NCBI GenBank assembly: GCA_958295515.1
Contig: CATQGW010000001.1
Location: 903,522 to 967,521 of the forward strand
DNA from: an uncultured Dehalococcoidia bacterium
Lineage (GTDB): Bacteria; Chloroflexota; Dehalococcoidia; Bin125
Direction: 5' to 3'
DNA length: 64,000 nt
In this document: one piece after another, positions 43,479-51,165 of the stretch
Layout of the letters: the number at the start of each line of letters is the position of its first letter
Position numbering within the stretch: the stretch's first letter is position 1
Translations under genes and position numbers: made by a program
Notes under the pieces: generated by a model
What the model was told of the DNA's origin: nothing
What the model saw: only the letters and a program-made list of their open reading frames with translations
The model's database searches: none

Positions 43479-44986
43479 TCGTCGGCCATCCACTCGGCGA
43501 TGCGCTCGCCGATCACCATGCTGGTGAAGTTGGTGTTGGCGCGGATCAGCGTGGGCATAATCGAGGCGTCGGCGACGCGCAGCCCTGCTACCCCGAACAC
43601 CTGACCCTCCGAATCGACCACCGCGCCCTCGGCCGGATCCTGACCCATTGCGCAGGTGCAGGTGGGGTGCGCCATGCTGGTGCAGGTGTTGTGAATCCAG
43701 GCGTCGAGCAAATCGTCGTCGTTGGCCGTGGTCTCGTCGAAATCGACTGCGCCATCGTGGTGCTGCGCCAGCGACGGCTCTTGCGAAAGCCGCCAGGCGA
43801 GGCGCGCGCCCTCGCGCAGCCGGCGGCGATCCTCTTCGTGATCGTCGAAGCGCACATCGATCTGCGGGTGGTCGCGGTAATCGGCGCTGGCCAGCGTGAC
43901 CGCCCCGTATGAGTTGGGCAGTTGCACGCCCGGCGCGATCGCGAACGTGTTCTCAACTTCGCGGATGCCCGCCTGCATGTGCCCCAGCAGGTAGACCTGC
44001 ATATCGTTGAACTCGCCGCCCTCGGCGGTGTAGCGCAGCAGCGTCTGCGCCAGCGGCTGCTCGGGATCCGCGACACCCTCGCGGGCGCGGAACAGCATCG
44101 GCGTCATCGGGTGATCCATCAGCCGCTTGCCCACGCCGGGCAGGTCGGCGACCGACTCGATTTCCAGCGCTGCGAGCTCGTCGGCGGGGCCGATGCCGGA
44201 GCGCAGCAGGATCGCGGGGCTCTGAATTGCGCCCGCCGAGATCACGATTTCCTTGCCGCGCACGGTTTGCAGCTCGCCGCCGCAATCCACCCGCAGACCG
44301 ACCGCGCGTCCGTCTTCGACCAGCACGCGGTCAACCAGGCAGCCGCTGCGCAAGGTCAGGTTGAGCCGATGCCGGGCCGCGGCGAGGTAGCCGAGATTGG
44401 CCGACCAGCGCACCATTCCGCGCCGATTCATCGCCAGCGGGGAGATGCCGGTGCTCTCCGGATCGTTCTGGTCGTTGGTCTGCTCGAAACCCAGCGCGAC
44501 GCAGGCGTCGTAGAAGCCGCGCTGCACCGCCTCCATCTCCTCGCGCTTCCAGCGCAGCACGGGGATCGGCCCGCCCTGCCCGTGGAAGTCGCCGCCCTCA
44601 TCCTGGTCGTCCTCGATGCGGCGGAAGTAGGGCAGGCACTCCGCCCAGGACCAGCGTTCGTCGCCGGTCAGTTCCGCCCAGCGGTCGTAGTCGCCGGGCG
44701 CGCCGCGGATCGCGACGCCGGTGTTGATCGCCGAAGAGCCGCCGACCAGCTTGCCGCGCGGCATCGGCTGGTCGCGCCCCGGCACGTAGGTTGCGGTGAA
44801 GCCCCAGTCGTGGCGCACCACCGACGGCTCGTGGATGCTCGCCACATCTTCGGGCAACGTCTCCACACTGGCGTAGTCCGGCCCCGCTTCAAGCAGCAGC
44901 ACGGAGCGCTCGGCATCCTCGCTCAGCCGCGCCGCCAGCACCGCGCCGGCCGAGCCTGCGCCCACGATGATCACGTCGTATTCCAT
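43475..44986 (-). CDS. GMC family oxidoreductase (choline dehydrogenase-like)
   Basis: 503 residues from ATG 44986, with AGAGGA seven bases upstream. FAD-binding VGAGSAGAVLAARLSED occupies about residues 8-24, followed by LLEAGPD. GMC signature 1 is GKLVGGSSAINTGVAIRG, signature 2 is GAIQSPAILLRSGIGP near 250, and the catalytic region is NTCTSMAHPTCTCAMG near 440, followed by RANTNFTSMVIGERIAEWM. It oxidises alcohols with FAD; choline, glucose and long-chain alcohol oxidoreductases share this fold, so the substrate is unknown. The usual catalytic His-Pro pair is present as AHPTC. Confidence 0.92.
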   Translation of the reverse strand: MEYDVIIVGAGSAGAVLAARLSEDAERSVLLLEAGPDYASVETLPEDVASIHEPSVVRHDWGFTATYVPGRDQPMPRGKLVGGSSAINTGVAIRGAPGDYDRWAELTGDERWSWAECLPYFRRIEDDQDEGGDFHGQGGPIPVLRWKREEMEAVQRGFYDACVALGFEQTNDQNDPESTGISPLAMNRRGMVRWSANLGYLAAARHRLNLTLRSGCLVDRVLVEDGRAVGLRVDCGGELQTVRGKEIVISAGAIQSPAILLRSGIGPADELAALEIESVADLPGVGKRLMDHPMTPMLFRAREGVADPEQPLAQTLLRYTAEGGEFNDMQVYLLGHMQAGIREVENTFAIAPGVQLPNSYGAVTLASADYRDHPQIDVRFDDHEEDRRRLREGARLAWRLSQEPSLAQHHDGAVDFDETTANDDDLLDAWIHNTCTSMAHPTCTCAMGQDPAEGAVVDSEGQVFGVAGLRVADASIMPTLIRANTNFTSMVIGERIAEWMADD

Positions 44987-45027
44987 CACTGGTTCCTCTC
45001 ATGCCGGCCGCTGCGGCGCGAGTCATT

Positions 45028-45239
45028 CTAGCGAGCGTCCGTCGGACTGCGGCACCCGGCTACAGTCCGCAGCCATGGCGTCTCGTTTCCGCTGCCGCCC
45101 TCACGCTCACGGGTGAGTCGCTGACGGATCGCGGTGCGCACCCAATCGCTCATGCTCCGATCTTCGACCCACGCGAAGCATTCAAAGCCTCGCGGTCTTC
45201 AAGCAGCATGCGCACGTCAATCCGTTCGGTGCGGTTCAT
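45028..45239 (-). pseudogene. frameshifted CopG/ribbon-helix-helix antitoxin-like gene
   Basis: From ATG 45239 one frame reads MNRTERIDVRMLLEDREAL and stops after 29 codons. A second frame takes over at the same point and reads GFECFAWVEDRSMSDWVRTAIRQRL..., ending at 45028. Joined at GAGGCTTT, they make a typical RHH protein (RTERIDVR strand, LLEDRE helix, SMSDWVRTAIRQRL helix) of about 70 residues. A single-base loss would explain the break. It could be a true pseudogene, a sequencing error or a programmed shift. No toxin gene adjoins it. Confidence 0.6.
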
Positions 45240-45263
45240 GGTGCTCAGCTTACCGCGTCAGCA

Positions 45264-45278
45264 TCCGACTTTGTCGGA
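45264..45278. promoter_or_regulatory. perfect palindrome, candidate operator of the RHH gene
   Basis: TCCGAC-TTT-GTCGGA, a perfect 6-bp inverted repeat with a 3-base centre, about 25 bases upstream of the ATG at 45239 on the minus strand. RHH antitoxins commonly repress their own promoters through such sites; this link is inferred. Confidence 0.4.
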
Positions 45279-45365
45279 CATTGCCCAACGACGCCAGCGA
45301 CATCAATCGATTCGTTCCTGCAATGTTTCTGCAATTGAAGCAGTATCGCAATATGCATCATCGCT

Positions 45366-46748
45366 TCAGTCATCGGGCTGACGAGCTGCGGGCGTTATTG
45401 GACGGGGGGCGGCTCGGTTAGGGCGGAACATAGCGATTGTCTGCATTGCCTGGTGCGCGCTGCCAGCGCGCATGCCTCGCATCCCCGGCAGCTGCGGCCG
45501 ATTTGCAATGAACACCCAGGCCGCGCCGGTCAGCGCGCCCAGGCCGAGCACGGTGAAGGGGATCTCGTAGCTGCCGGTGGCGTCGTAGAGGACGGCTGAG
45601 AGGAATCCACCCACAGTCATAAATGCCGACATCACTACCGACGACCAGCCCATGATCTGGCCGAAGCTCGAAGCTCCGAAATAATCGGCGCGTAGCGCGG
45701 TGATCAGCGGCGCTCTCGATCCCCAGGCCAGTCCGTTGACGATTGCCGCCAACAGCACCACCTCGTACGACGCCGCAAACGCCAACAGGATCGCCGCAGC
45801 GCAGTGACCGAACATCGCCGGAATCAACAGCAACCGCTTCGAGTATCGATCACCGAGATAGCCCATCCCGAGCTGGCCGATTAGCTGAGCGAGATTCATC
45901 ACCGTGTATGCGATCCCTGCGTGCGTTAACGTCAGGCCGTCGATCTCGGTGACCAGTAGAGTGAAGTGGACGAAGATGCCGGAGATCACCAGCAGCGGAG
46001 CACCGTGGGCCAGCGCCAAACCCCAGAAGGCGCGCGTCCGCAGCGCCTCCCTGGCCGTGAAATCGCGATGACGACGCGGGCCGGCATCGGCGCGCGGCTT
46101 CGCCGGCGCCTTTGAGGATGCGTGTTCTTCCGCAGCCGCAGGTCCGCCATCCTTGACGAAGCCGCGGTCCTCTGGACGCCGCACAAACAAGGTCGCCAGG
46201 ATCTGGCCGAATACGAATAGCACGATGCCGGAGACCACAGCGGCGTTGCGCCAGCCGATCTCCTGGATCATGTACCCCACCGGAGTTGCGAGGAACCCGC
46301 CAAGCGCGAACCCCGTGGACATGTAGCCGAGCGCCCGTGACCGGAGGCGTTCGAACCATGTCACCACTGCCACCGAGACGGTCATGAAGCCGCCCACCGA
46401 CGCACCGATCGCGACGGCGAAGTAGAAGCCGATGAATGTGCCTTGGCTCCACAGTTGGGAGAATGCGAGCAGTCCAAGGGCCGTTGAGCAGATGCCGATC
46501 CGCATCATCGTTTGAGGTCCGAAACGGTCGATCAGCCAGCCCTGGATTGGCCCGAGCACGCCGGATTCGATCCGGGTCAGCATGAATGCCAGACCGAACA
46601 GCGTCGCGGGCCAGAGGAACTCCGCCTTGAGCTCAGCCACGTAAAAGTGGAAGGCGTGCATGATCAACCCGCCCATGAGCATGTTGATCACGATGCCCGC
46701 CCCGACGATGTACCAGCCGTAGAAGAGGCGGGGCGCGCGCAGTCGCAA
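45366..46748 (-). CDS. MFS transporter, monocarboxylate/oxalate-formate-type
   Basis: 460 residues from TTG 46748, preceded by GAGGAG. Twelve predicted membrane segments; the N-terminus LRAPRLFYGWYIVGAGIVINML has the FYGW motif seen in the other transporter (25182-26534), and a similar central RRPEDRGFVKDGG loop. It probably moves an organic acid. It stands alone, between the RHH pseudogene and an inverted-repeat-containing gap. Confidence 0.9.
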   Translation of the reverse strand: MRLRAPRLFYGWYIVGAGIVINMLMGGLIMHAFHFYVAELKAEFLWPATLFGLAFMLTRIESGVLGPIQGWLIDRFGPQTMMRIGICSTALGLLAFSQLWSQGTFIGFYFAVAIGASVGGFMTVSVAVVTWFERLRSRALGYMSTGFALGGFLATPVGYMIQEIGWRNAAVVSGIVLFVFGQILATLFVRRPEDRGFVKDGGPAAAEEHASSKAPAKPRADAGPRRHRDFTAREALRTRAFWGLALAHGAPLLVISGIFVHFTLLVTEIDGLTLTHAGIAYTVMNLAQLIGQLGMGYLGDRYSKRLLLIPAMFGHCAAAILLAFAASYEVVLLAAIVNGLAWGSRAPLITALRADYFGASSFGQIMGWSSVVMSAFMTVGGFLSAVLYDATGSYEIPFTVLGLGALTGAAWVFIANRPQLPGMRGMRAGSAHQAMQTIAMFRPNRAAPRPITPAARQPDD

Positions 46749-46910
46749 AACGTCTCCTCGGGCGCGAAACAGGCTGCGCGCCGAGGCGGCGGCAGGCGCT
46801 CAACCCACCGATTATACGGACGCCTCCCTTTCGCACATTCGCGCCCGTCTCCGTCATTCCCGCCCTCGAGCGAGCGATCTCATCGCGGGGCTCTGAGGTC
46901 GAGCAGCGAG

Positions 46911-46933
46911 ATACCCGCGGCAAGCGCGGGTAT
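46911..46933. repeat. inverted repeat, dispersed GGGTAT family, copy 2
   Basis: The ATACCCGCG/CGCGGGTAT stem with GCAAG loop is identical to 12622-12644, including flanks. A degenerate neighbour of the GGGAAT subtype begins near 46852 (CGTCATTCCCGCCCTCGAGC). Both lie in the 290-base gap before the cyclase gene. Confidence 0.85.
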
Positions 46934-47038
46934 GACGAGGAAGAGGGCGGGAGATGTACCGCGCGCTGAGCGGGCGGGGGCGCGCTGGGCAGGCCTACTC
47001 TGGCATACTGCCCGCGATCAGCGAAAGCGAGGTGGCCG

Positions 47039-47974
47039 ATGGCCGAATCACAGGGGACCCGCGCGGATGTGGACGCGCTCGCGCAGCAGCTCTCCAACTG
47101 GGGGCGCTGGGGCGACGACGATGAGCGCGGCACGCTCAATTTCATCACGCCCGAAACGGCCGCGGCGGCGGCGGCGCTGGTGCAGGACGGCGTGAGCGTC
47201 TCCTGCGCGCTCGAACTGGCCAAGGCGCCCGCCGCCGACAACCCGACGCCGGTGATGCACATGATGACGCTGGCCGGCGACGCCAGTGGGCAGTCGCGCA
47301 TCGCCGGACTGGAATCGACCGGCGACTACTTTGCGATTGCCCCGCACGGGATGGCCAACACGCACATCGACGCGCTCTGCCACATCCTCGATCAGGGCAA
47401 GATGTACAACGGCTTCGACGCCTCCGAGGTGCTCAGCACGGGGGCGATGCGCAACTCGATTATGGCCGGCGAGAACGGCATCGTCAGCCGCGGGGTGCTG
47501 CTCGATATCGCCGCGCTCAAGGGCGTCGACTGGCTCGAACCGGGCGCGCCGATCAGCGTCGCGGACCTCGAAGCGGCTGAAGCGCGACAGAACGTGCAGG
47601 TCCGCTCGGGCGACATTCTGCTGATTCGCACGGGGCGCGACACGCGCCGCGAAGCGGAGGGCGCCTGGCCGCCTTTCCAAGGCATGGCCGGGCTGATGCT
47701 GGAAACGCTGCCCTGGCTGCGCGAGCGCGAAGTTGCGATCCTCGGCTGCGACGGCATCTCCGACCTGCTCCCTTCCAACGTCGAGGGATCGCCGCTGCCG
47801 ATTCACCACATCATCATCACCTACATGGGTGTGCATCTGATCGACAACGCGCGGCTTGGGCCGTTGGGCGCGGCCTGCGCGGAGCGCAACCGCTGGGAGT
47901 TCCTGCTGACCATCGCCCCGCTGCGGCTGGCCGGCGGCACCGCCTCGCCGATCAACCCGATCGCGCTGTTCTGA
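47039..47974 (+). CDS. cyclase family protein (kynurenine-formamidase-like, metal-dependent)
   Basis: 311 residues. The metal motif is visible at ANTHIDALCHI (HxDxxxH) near residue 107, and the N-terminal WGRWGDDDERGTLNFI stretch is typical of this family. Putative cyclases include kynurenine formamidase and amide- or lactone-hydrolysing enzymes. MKYNGF-like KMYNGFDASEV and ILLIRTGRD are further family features. It is followed 23 bases later by the tandem CoA-transferase, suggesting a shared catabolic operon. Substrate unknown. Confidence 0.88.
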   Translation: MAESQGTRADVDALAQQLSNWGRWGDDDERGTLNFITPETAAAAAALVQDGVSVSCALELAKAPAADNPTPVMHMMTLAGDASGQSRIAGLESTGDYFAIAPHGMANTHIDALCHILDQGKMYNGFDASEVLSTGAMRNSIMAGENGIVSRGVLLDIAALKGVDWLEPGAPISVADLEAAEARQNVQVRSGDILLIRTGRDTRREAEGAWPPFQGMAGLMLETLPWLREREVAILGCDGISDLLPSNVEGSPLPIHHIIITYMGVHLIDNARLGPLGAACAERNRWEFLLTIAPLRLAGGTASPINPIALF

Positions 47975-47997
47975 GCGCCTCTGGATGGAGTTTCCGC

Positions 47998-50595
47998 ATG
48001 ACTGACTCGAACGGCTCGACCGCCACGCTCCCGCTCGACGGGGCGGTGGTGCTGGATCTCACCGATGAACCGGCGGTGGCCGCCGGCCGCTACCTCGCCG
48101 ACCTCGGCGCGCGCGTGATCCGGATCGAATCGGCCAACGGCGACCGGCTGCGCCGCGTCGGTCCCTGGGTCGATGGCGAGCCTGGCCTGGAGCGCGGACT
48201 GCGGCATCTGCTCTACAACCAGGGCAAGCAATCGCTGGCGCTGGCGCTCGACGCGCCGGAGTCCTGGGATCTGGTTGAGCTGCTCGCGGAGCGCGCCGAC
48301 CTGGTGATCGCGCCGCTCGAGAAGTCGGAGCGCGCGCGCCGCACGTTCGAGCGGCTGCACCGCGCCGCCGAAACCGACGCCGCCGGCGCAGCGAGCGTGA
48401 TCGACATCGTCTTCCGCCGCGGCGACCAGGAGCAGGCCGCCACCGACCTGATTGCGATGGCCGCCGGCAGCCAGCTGGTTTGCAACGGCTTCCCGGGTGT
48501 CGCGCCCGATTACCCGGCTGGCAAGCTCGGCTACAAGCAGGCCTCCTACTGCGCCGTCGCCGCCGCGGTCTCCAGCATCTGGCAGCGCTGGCGCGGCGGC
48601 GCGGCGGTCAGCAGCGTGGTCAGCATGCAGGAGGCGGTCACCTCCACGATGATCCAGGCGGCCAACCAGAACCTCTACCTCTGGCACGGGATGATCGCCG
48701 AGCGCGACGGCACCGGCGGGCTCAAGTACCCCGTCGTCGGATCCGGCTTCGGCTCGTATGAGCAGGGCGCGTTCGAGGACGGCGAGATTATCTTCATCGA
48801 TACGCCCGGCTCGACCTATCAGTGCCGCGACGGTTCGTGGGTTACCTACATGGGCAACCCGACCAGCACCGCCTGGGAGAATTTCCCGACCTGGTACGCC
48901 GAGGTGACGGGCGATGATTCGCTGTTGAGCGAGCCCTGGACATCGCAGGCCTACCGGGTCTCGCACCGCGAGGAGATGCGCGAGTTTTCGCGCCGCTTCT
49001 GCGCGGCGCAGGAGCGCGACGATCTGGTGCGCCGCGCGCAGGCCGAAGGCGACCTCGGCCTGCCGGTGCAGACGGCGCACGATCTGGCCGGCGACATCCA
49101 CTTGCAGGAGCGCGGTTTCTTCTGCGCAATCGAGCACCCGCAGCTCGAGCGCAGCATCACGCTGCCGCGCTCGCCCTACCGCTCCGACGCATACGAGCCG
49201 CCGGCCCGCCCGGCCCCGGCGCTCGGCGCGCAGAGCGCCGAGGTGCTGCGCGAACTCGGCGGACTGAGCGCCGACGAAGTGGAGCAGCTGATCGAGATCG
49301 GGATCGTGCGCGGCGAGCGCGCCCAACTCAACGGCGTCAACGGAACCGCCGCCGCGCTCCCGCCGAAGCCCGCCATCCCCGCCGAGCACAGCGCCGACCC
49401 GCTGCCGCTGGCCGGCGTGCGCGTGCTCGACTTCTGCTGGATGGCGGCCGGACCGCTGATCACCGAGATGCTCGCCAACCTCGGCGCGGACGTGATCAAG
49501 ATCGAGTCCGCTTCCGGGCTCGACAGCGTGCGCGAGTTCTCCCACCCGCCGCGCGGCTTCAGCATCGACACCGGCGCGTTCTTCAACGACACCAACACCG
49601 ACAAGCGCAGCATCACGCTCAACCTGCACAAGCCGCAGAGCCTCGAACTGGTCCGCGAAGTCTTGCCGCAGTTCGACATCGTGACCAACAACTTCGCGCC
49701 CGGCGCGATGCAGAAGTTCGGTCTCACCTACGACGAACTGCGCGCCATCAAGCCCGATCTGATCTACGCCTCGTTCCCCGTGATGGGCACCTGGGGCCCC
49801 AACAACAGTTGGCGCGGGATCGGCAACGGTGTGACCGGACTGTCGGGCGTGGTGGGGCAGACCGGCCAGCCGGACCGCGCGCCGATTGGGCTCGGATCGC
49901 TGCACACCGACTTCACCCTCGCGCCGATCGCTGCCTCGCAGATCATCGCCGCGCTGATCCACCGCGAGCGCACGGGCGAGGGCCAGGAGATCGAAATCGC
50001 GCAGTACGAGGCCGCCGTCCACCTGCTCGATACCGAGCTGGCCGATGCGCTGGTCAACGATGTCGATACGCCGCGCATCGGCAACCGCTCCGCCGAGTAC
50101 GCCCCGCACGGGCTGTTCCCGGCCAACGGCGCCGACGAGTGGCTGGCGATCGCAGTGCCCAGCGCGGGCGAGTGGCTTGAGCTCTGCGACATCATCAATC
50201 GCCCCGACCTCGTGCAACGCTCCGAGCTGCGCACCCTCGCCGGCCGCAAGGCCGCCGAGGACGAGATCGAAGCAGCGATCGCCGCCTGGTCCAGTCAGCT
50301 CGATCCCTGGCGCGCCAGCGCCCTGCTGCAAGCCCGAGGCATCCCCGCCTCACCCGCCGAAACCGCCCGCGACCTGGTCATGAACGACGACGGCATCCAG
50401 CCCTACTTCTTCCACTTCAAGCGCGGCGAGGTCCCGTTCATGGTGCAGCACCAGCCCTTCACCTGGAACGGCCAATGGCTAGGCACGCGCGGCTCCCCCG
50501 AACTCGGCGAGCACAACGAGCAGGTGCTCAAAGGCGAATGGGGCGTCAGCGACGAGCGCTACATTGACCTGTTGGTAGAGCAAGCGATCTTCTGA
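47998..50595 (+). CDS. tandem-fused class III (CaiB/BaiF) CoA-transferase
   Basis: 865 residues. The first half (about 1-400) is poorly conserved: LPLDGAVVLDLTDEPAVAAGRYLADLGARVIRIE begins it, but the catalytic-Asp position reads KLGYKQASYCAV (about 179) without Asp. The second half (from about 470, LAGVRVLDFCWMAAGPLITEMLANLGADVIKIE) is canonical, with Asp near 637 in GSLHTDFTLAP. Start: ATG 47998 with GGAG nine bases upstream. The second paralogue in the window with this layout is 13027-15486. Possible substrates include oxalate/formate, carnitine, other short acids, or DMSP, since DddD also has two CaiB domains; none can be chosen here. Confidence 0.88.
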   Translation: MTDSNGSTATLPLDGAVVLDLTDEPAVAAGRYLADLGARVIRIESANGDRLRRVGPWVDGEPGLERGLRHLLYNQGKQSLALALDAPESWDLVELLAERADLVIAPLEKSERARRTFERLHRAAETDAAGAASVIDIVFRRGDQEQAATDLIAMAAGSQLVCNGFPGVAPDYPAGKLGYKQASYCAVAAAVSSIWQRWRGGAAVSSVVSMQEAVTSTMIQAANQNLYLWHGMIAERDGTGGLKYPVVGSGFGSYEQGAFEDGEIIFIDTPGSTYQCRDGSWVTYMGNPTSTAWENFPTWYAEVTGDDSLLSEPWTSQAYRVSHREEMREFSRRFCAAQERDDLVRRAQAEGDLGLPVQTAHDLAGDIHLQERGFFCAIEHPQLERSITLPRSPYRSDAYEPPARPAPALGAQSAEVLRELGGLSADEVEQLIEIGIVRGERAQLNGVNGTAAALPPKPAIPAEHSADPLPLAGVRVLDFCWMAAGPLITEMLANLGADVIKIESASGLDSVREFSHPPRGFSIDTGAFFNDTNTDKRSITLNLHKPQSLELVREVLPQFDIVTNNFAPGAMQKFGLTYDELRAIKPDLIYASFPVMGTWGPNNSWRGIGNGVTGLSGVVGQTGQPDRAPIGLGSLHTDFTLAPIAASQIIAALIHRERTGEGQEIEIAQYEAAVHLLDTELADALVNDVDTPRIGNRSAEYAPHGLFPANGADEWLAIAVPSAGEWLELCDIINRPDLVQRSELRTLAGRKAAEDEIEAAIAAWSSQLDPWRASALLQARGIPASPAETARDLVMNDDGIQPYFFHFKRGEVPFMVQHQPFTWNGQWLGTRGSPELGEHNEQVLKGEWGVSDERYIDLLVEQAIF

Positions 50596-50646
50596 GGCAT
50601 CCTGTCCCCCAGCCAAAGACCTTTACCAACCCGCCTTGACCCCATT

Positions 50647-50735
50647 TCCGTCATTCCCGCCCCCGAGCGGGAATCTTCCCGTCCGACCTCTGAAGCCCCG
50701 CCACGAGATTCCCGCTCGGGGGCGGGAATGACGGA
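50647..50735. repeat. long inverted repeat of GGGAAT-type elements (30-bp arms)
   Basis: Two elements of the ATTCCCGC...GCGGGAAT type lie in opposite orientation. Arms 50647-50676 and 50706-50735 are perfectly complementary over 30 bases, with a 29-base spacer, so the whole could fold into a long hairpin, and each arm also has its own 8-bp stem. Degenerate half-copies follow (GTGGGAATGACGG near 50746, GGTATGACGGA near 50787). It lies between the convergent CoA-transferase and P-II genes and might act as a bidirectional terminator. Confidence 0.85.
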
Positions 50736-50820
50736 GAGACGCAGGTGGGAATGACGGGGAGGTGTAGGCAAAGACGGCGATGCGACGCAGGCCGGTATGA
50801 CGGAACGGGGGCGCGGCCCC

Positions 50821-51165
50821 CTACAGCACGTCGGGGCCGCTTTCGCCGGTGCGGACGCGGATCGCGTCTTCGACGTTGGAGACGAAGATTTTGCCGTCGC
50901 CGATGCGGCCCGTGCGGGCGTTGCTGATGATCGCGTCCAGCGCCTTTTGCGCCCACTCGTCGGTGGAGACGACAACGGTCAGCTTGACCTTGGGCAGCAT
51001 GTCGACGCGGTAGGGCTGGCCGCCGCGGCCGTCGCGCTGGACGCCGCCCTGGTGGCCGTGGCCGGCGACATTCTCGACATGCATCCCGTTGATGTCGAGC
51101 TTGATCAGCGCGCGCTTGACCTCGTCCATCGCCTCCGGGCGGATGATTGCCTCGATCTTTTTCAT
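50821..51165 (-). CDS. glnB: nitrogen regulatory P-II protein
   Basis: 114 residues. MKKIEAIIRPEAMDEVKRAL starts it; the T-loop region runs GHGHQGGVQRDGRGGQPYRVDMLPKVKL, with a Tyr in the place of Tyr-51, the uridylylation site (here in GQPYRVD), while the usual Tyr-46 is Arg. The C-terminal signature TGRIGDGKIFVSNVEDAIRVRTGE is canonical. It senses ATP/ADP and 2-oxoglutarate. It overlaps the ammonium transporter stop by four bases, so it is the GlnK-type partner gating AmtB. No uridylyltransferase is in the window. Confidence 0.95.
   Translation of the reverse strand: MKKIEAIIRPEAMDEVKRALIKLDINGMHVENVAGHGHQGGVQRDGRGGQPYRVDMLPKVKLTVVVSTDEWAQKALDAIISNARTGRIGDGKIFVSNVEDAIRVRTGESGPDVL

Larger units (their letters stand above)
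44990..45365. other. 376-base gap: broken ribbon-helix-helix gene and AT-richer leader
   Basis: Contains the frameshifted CopG-like gene (45028-45239), a palindrome just upstream of it (45264-45278), and a locally AT-rich stretch (about 45296-45370) that could hold the promoter. No intact gene is seen. Confidence 0.55.

Noticed and set aside
47821-50331. 836-codon minus-strand frame
   Set aside because: Antisense shadow of the second tandem CoA-transferase; no recognisable domain.
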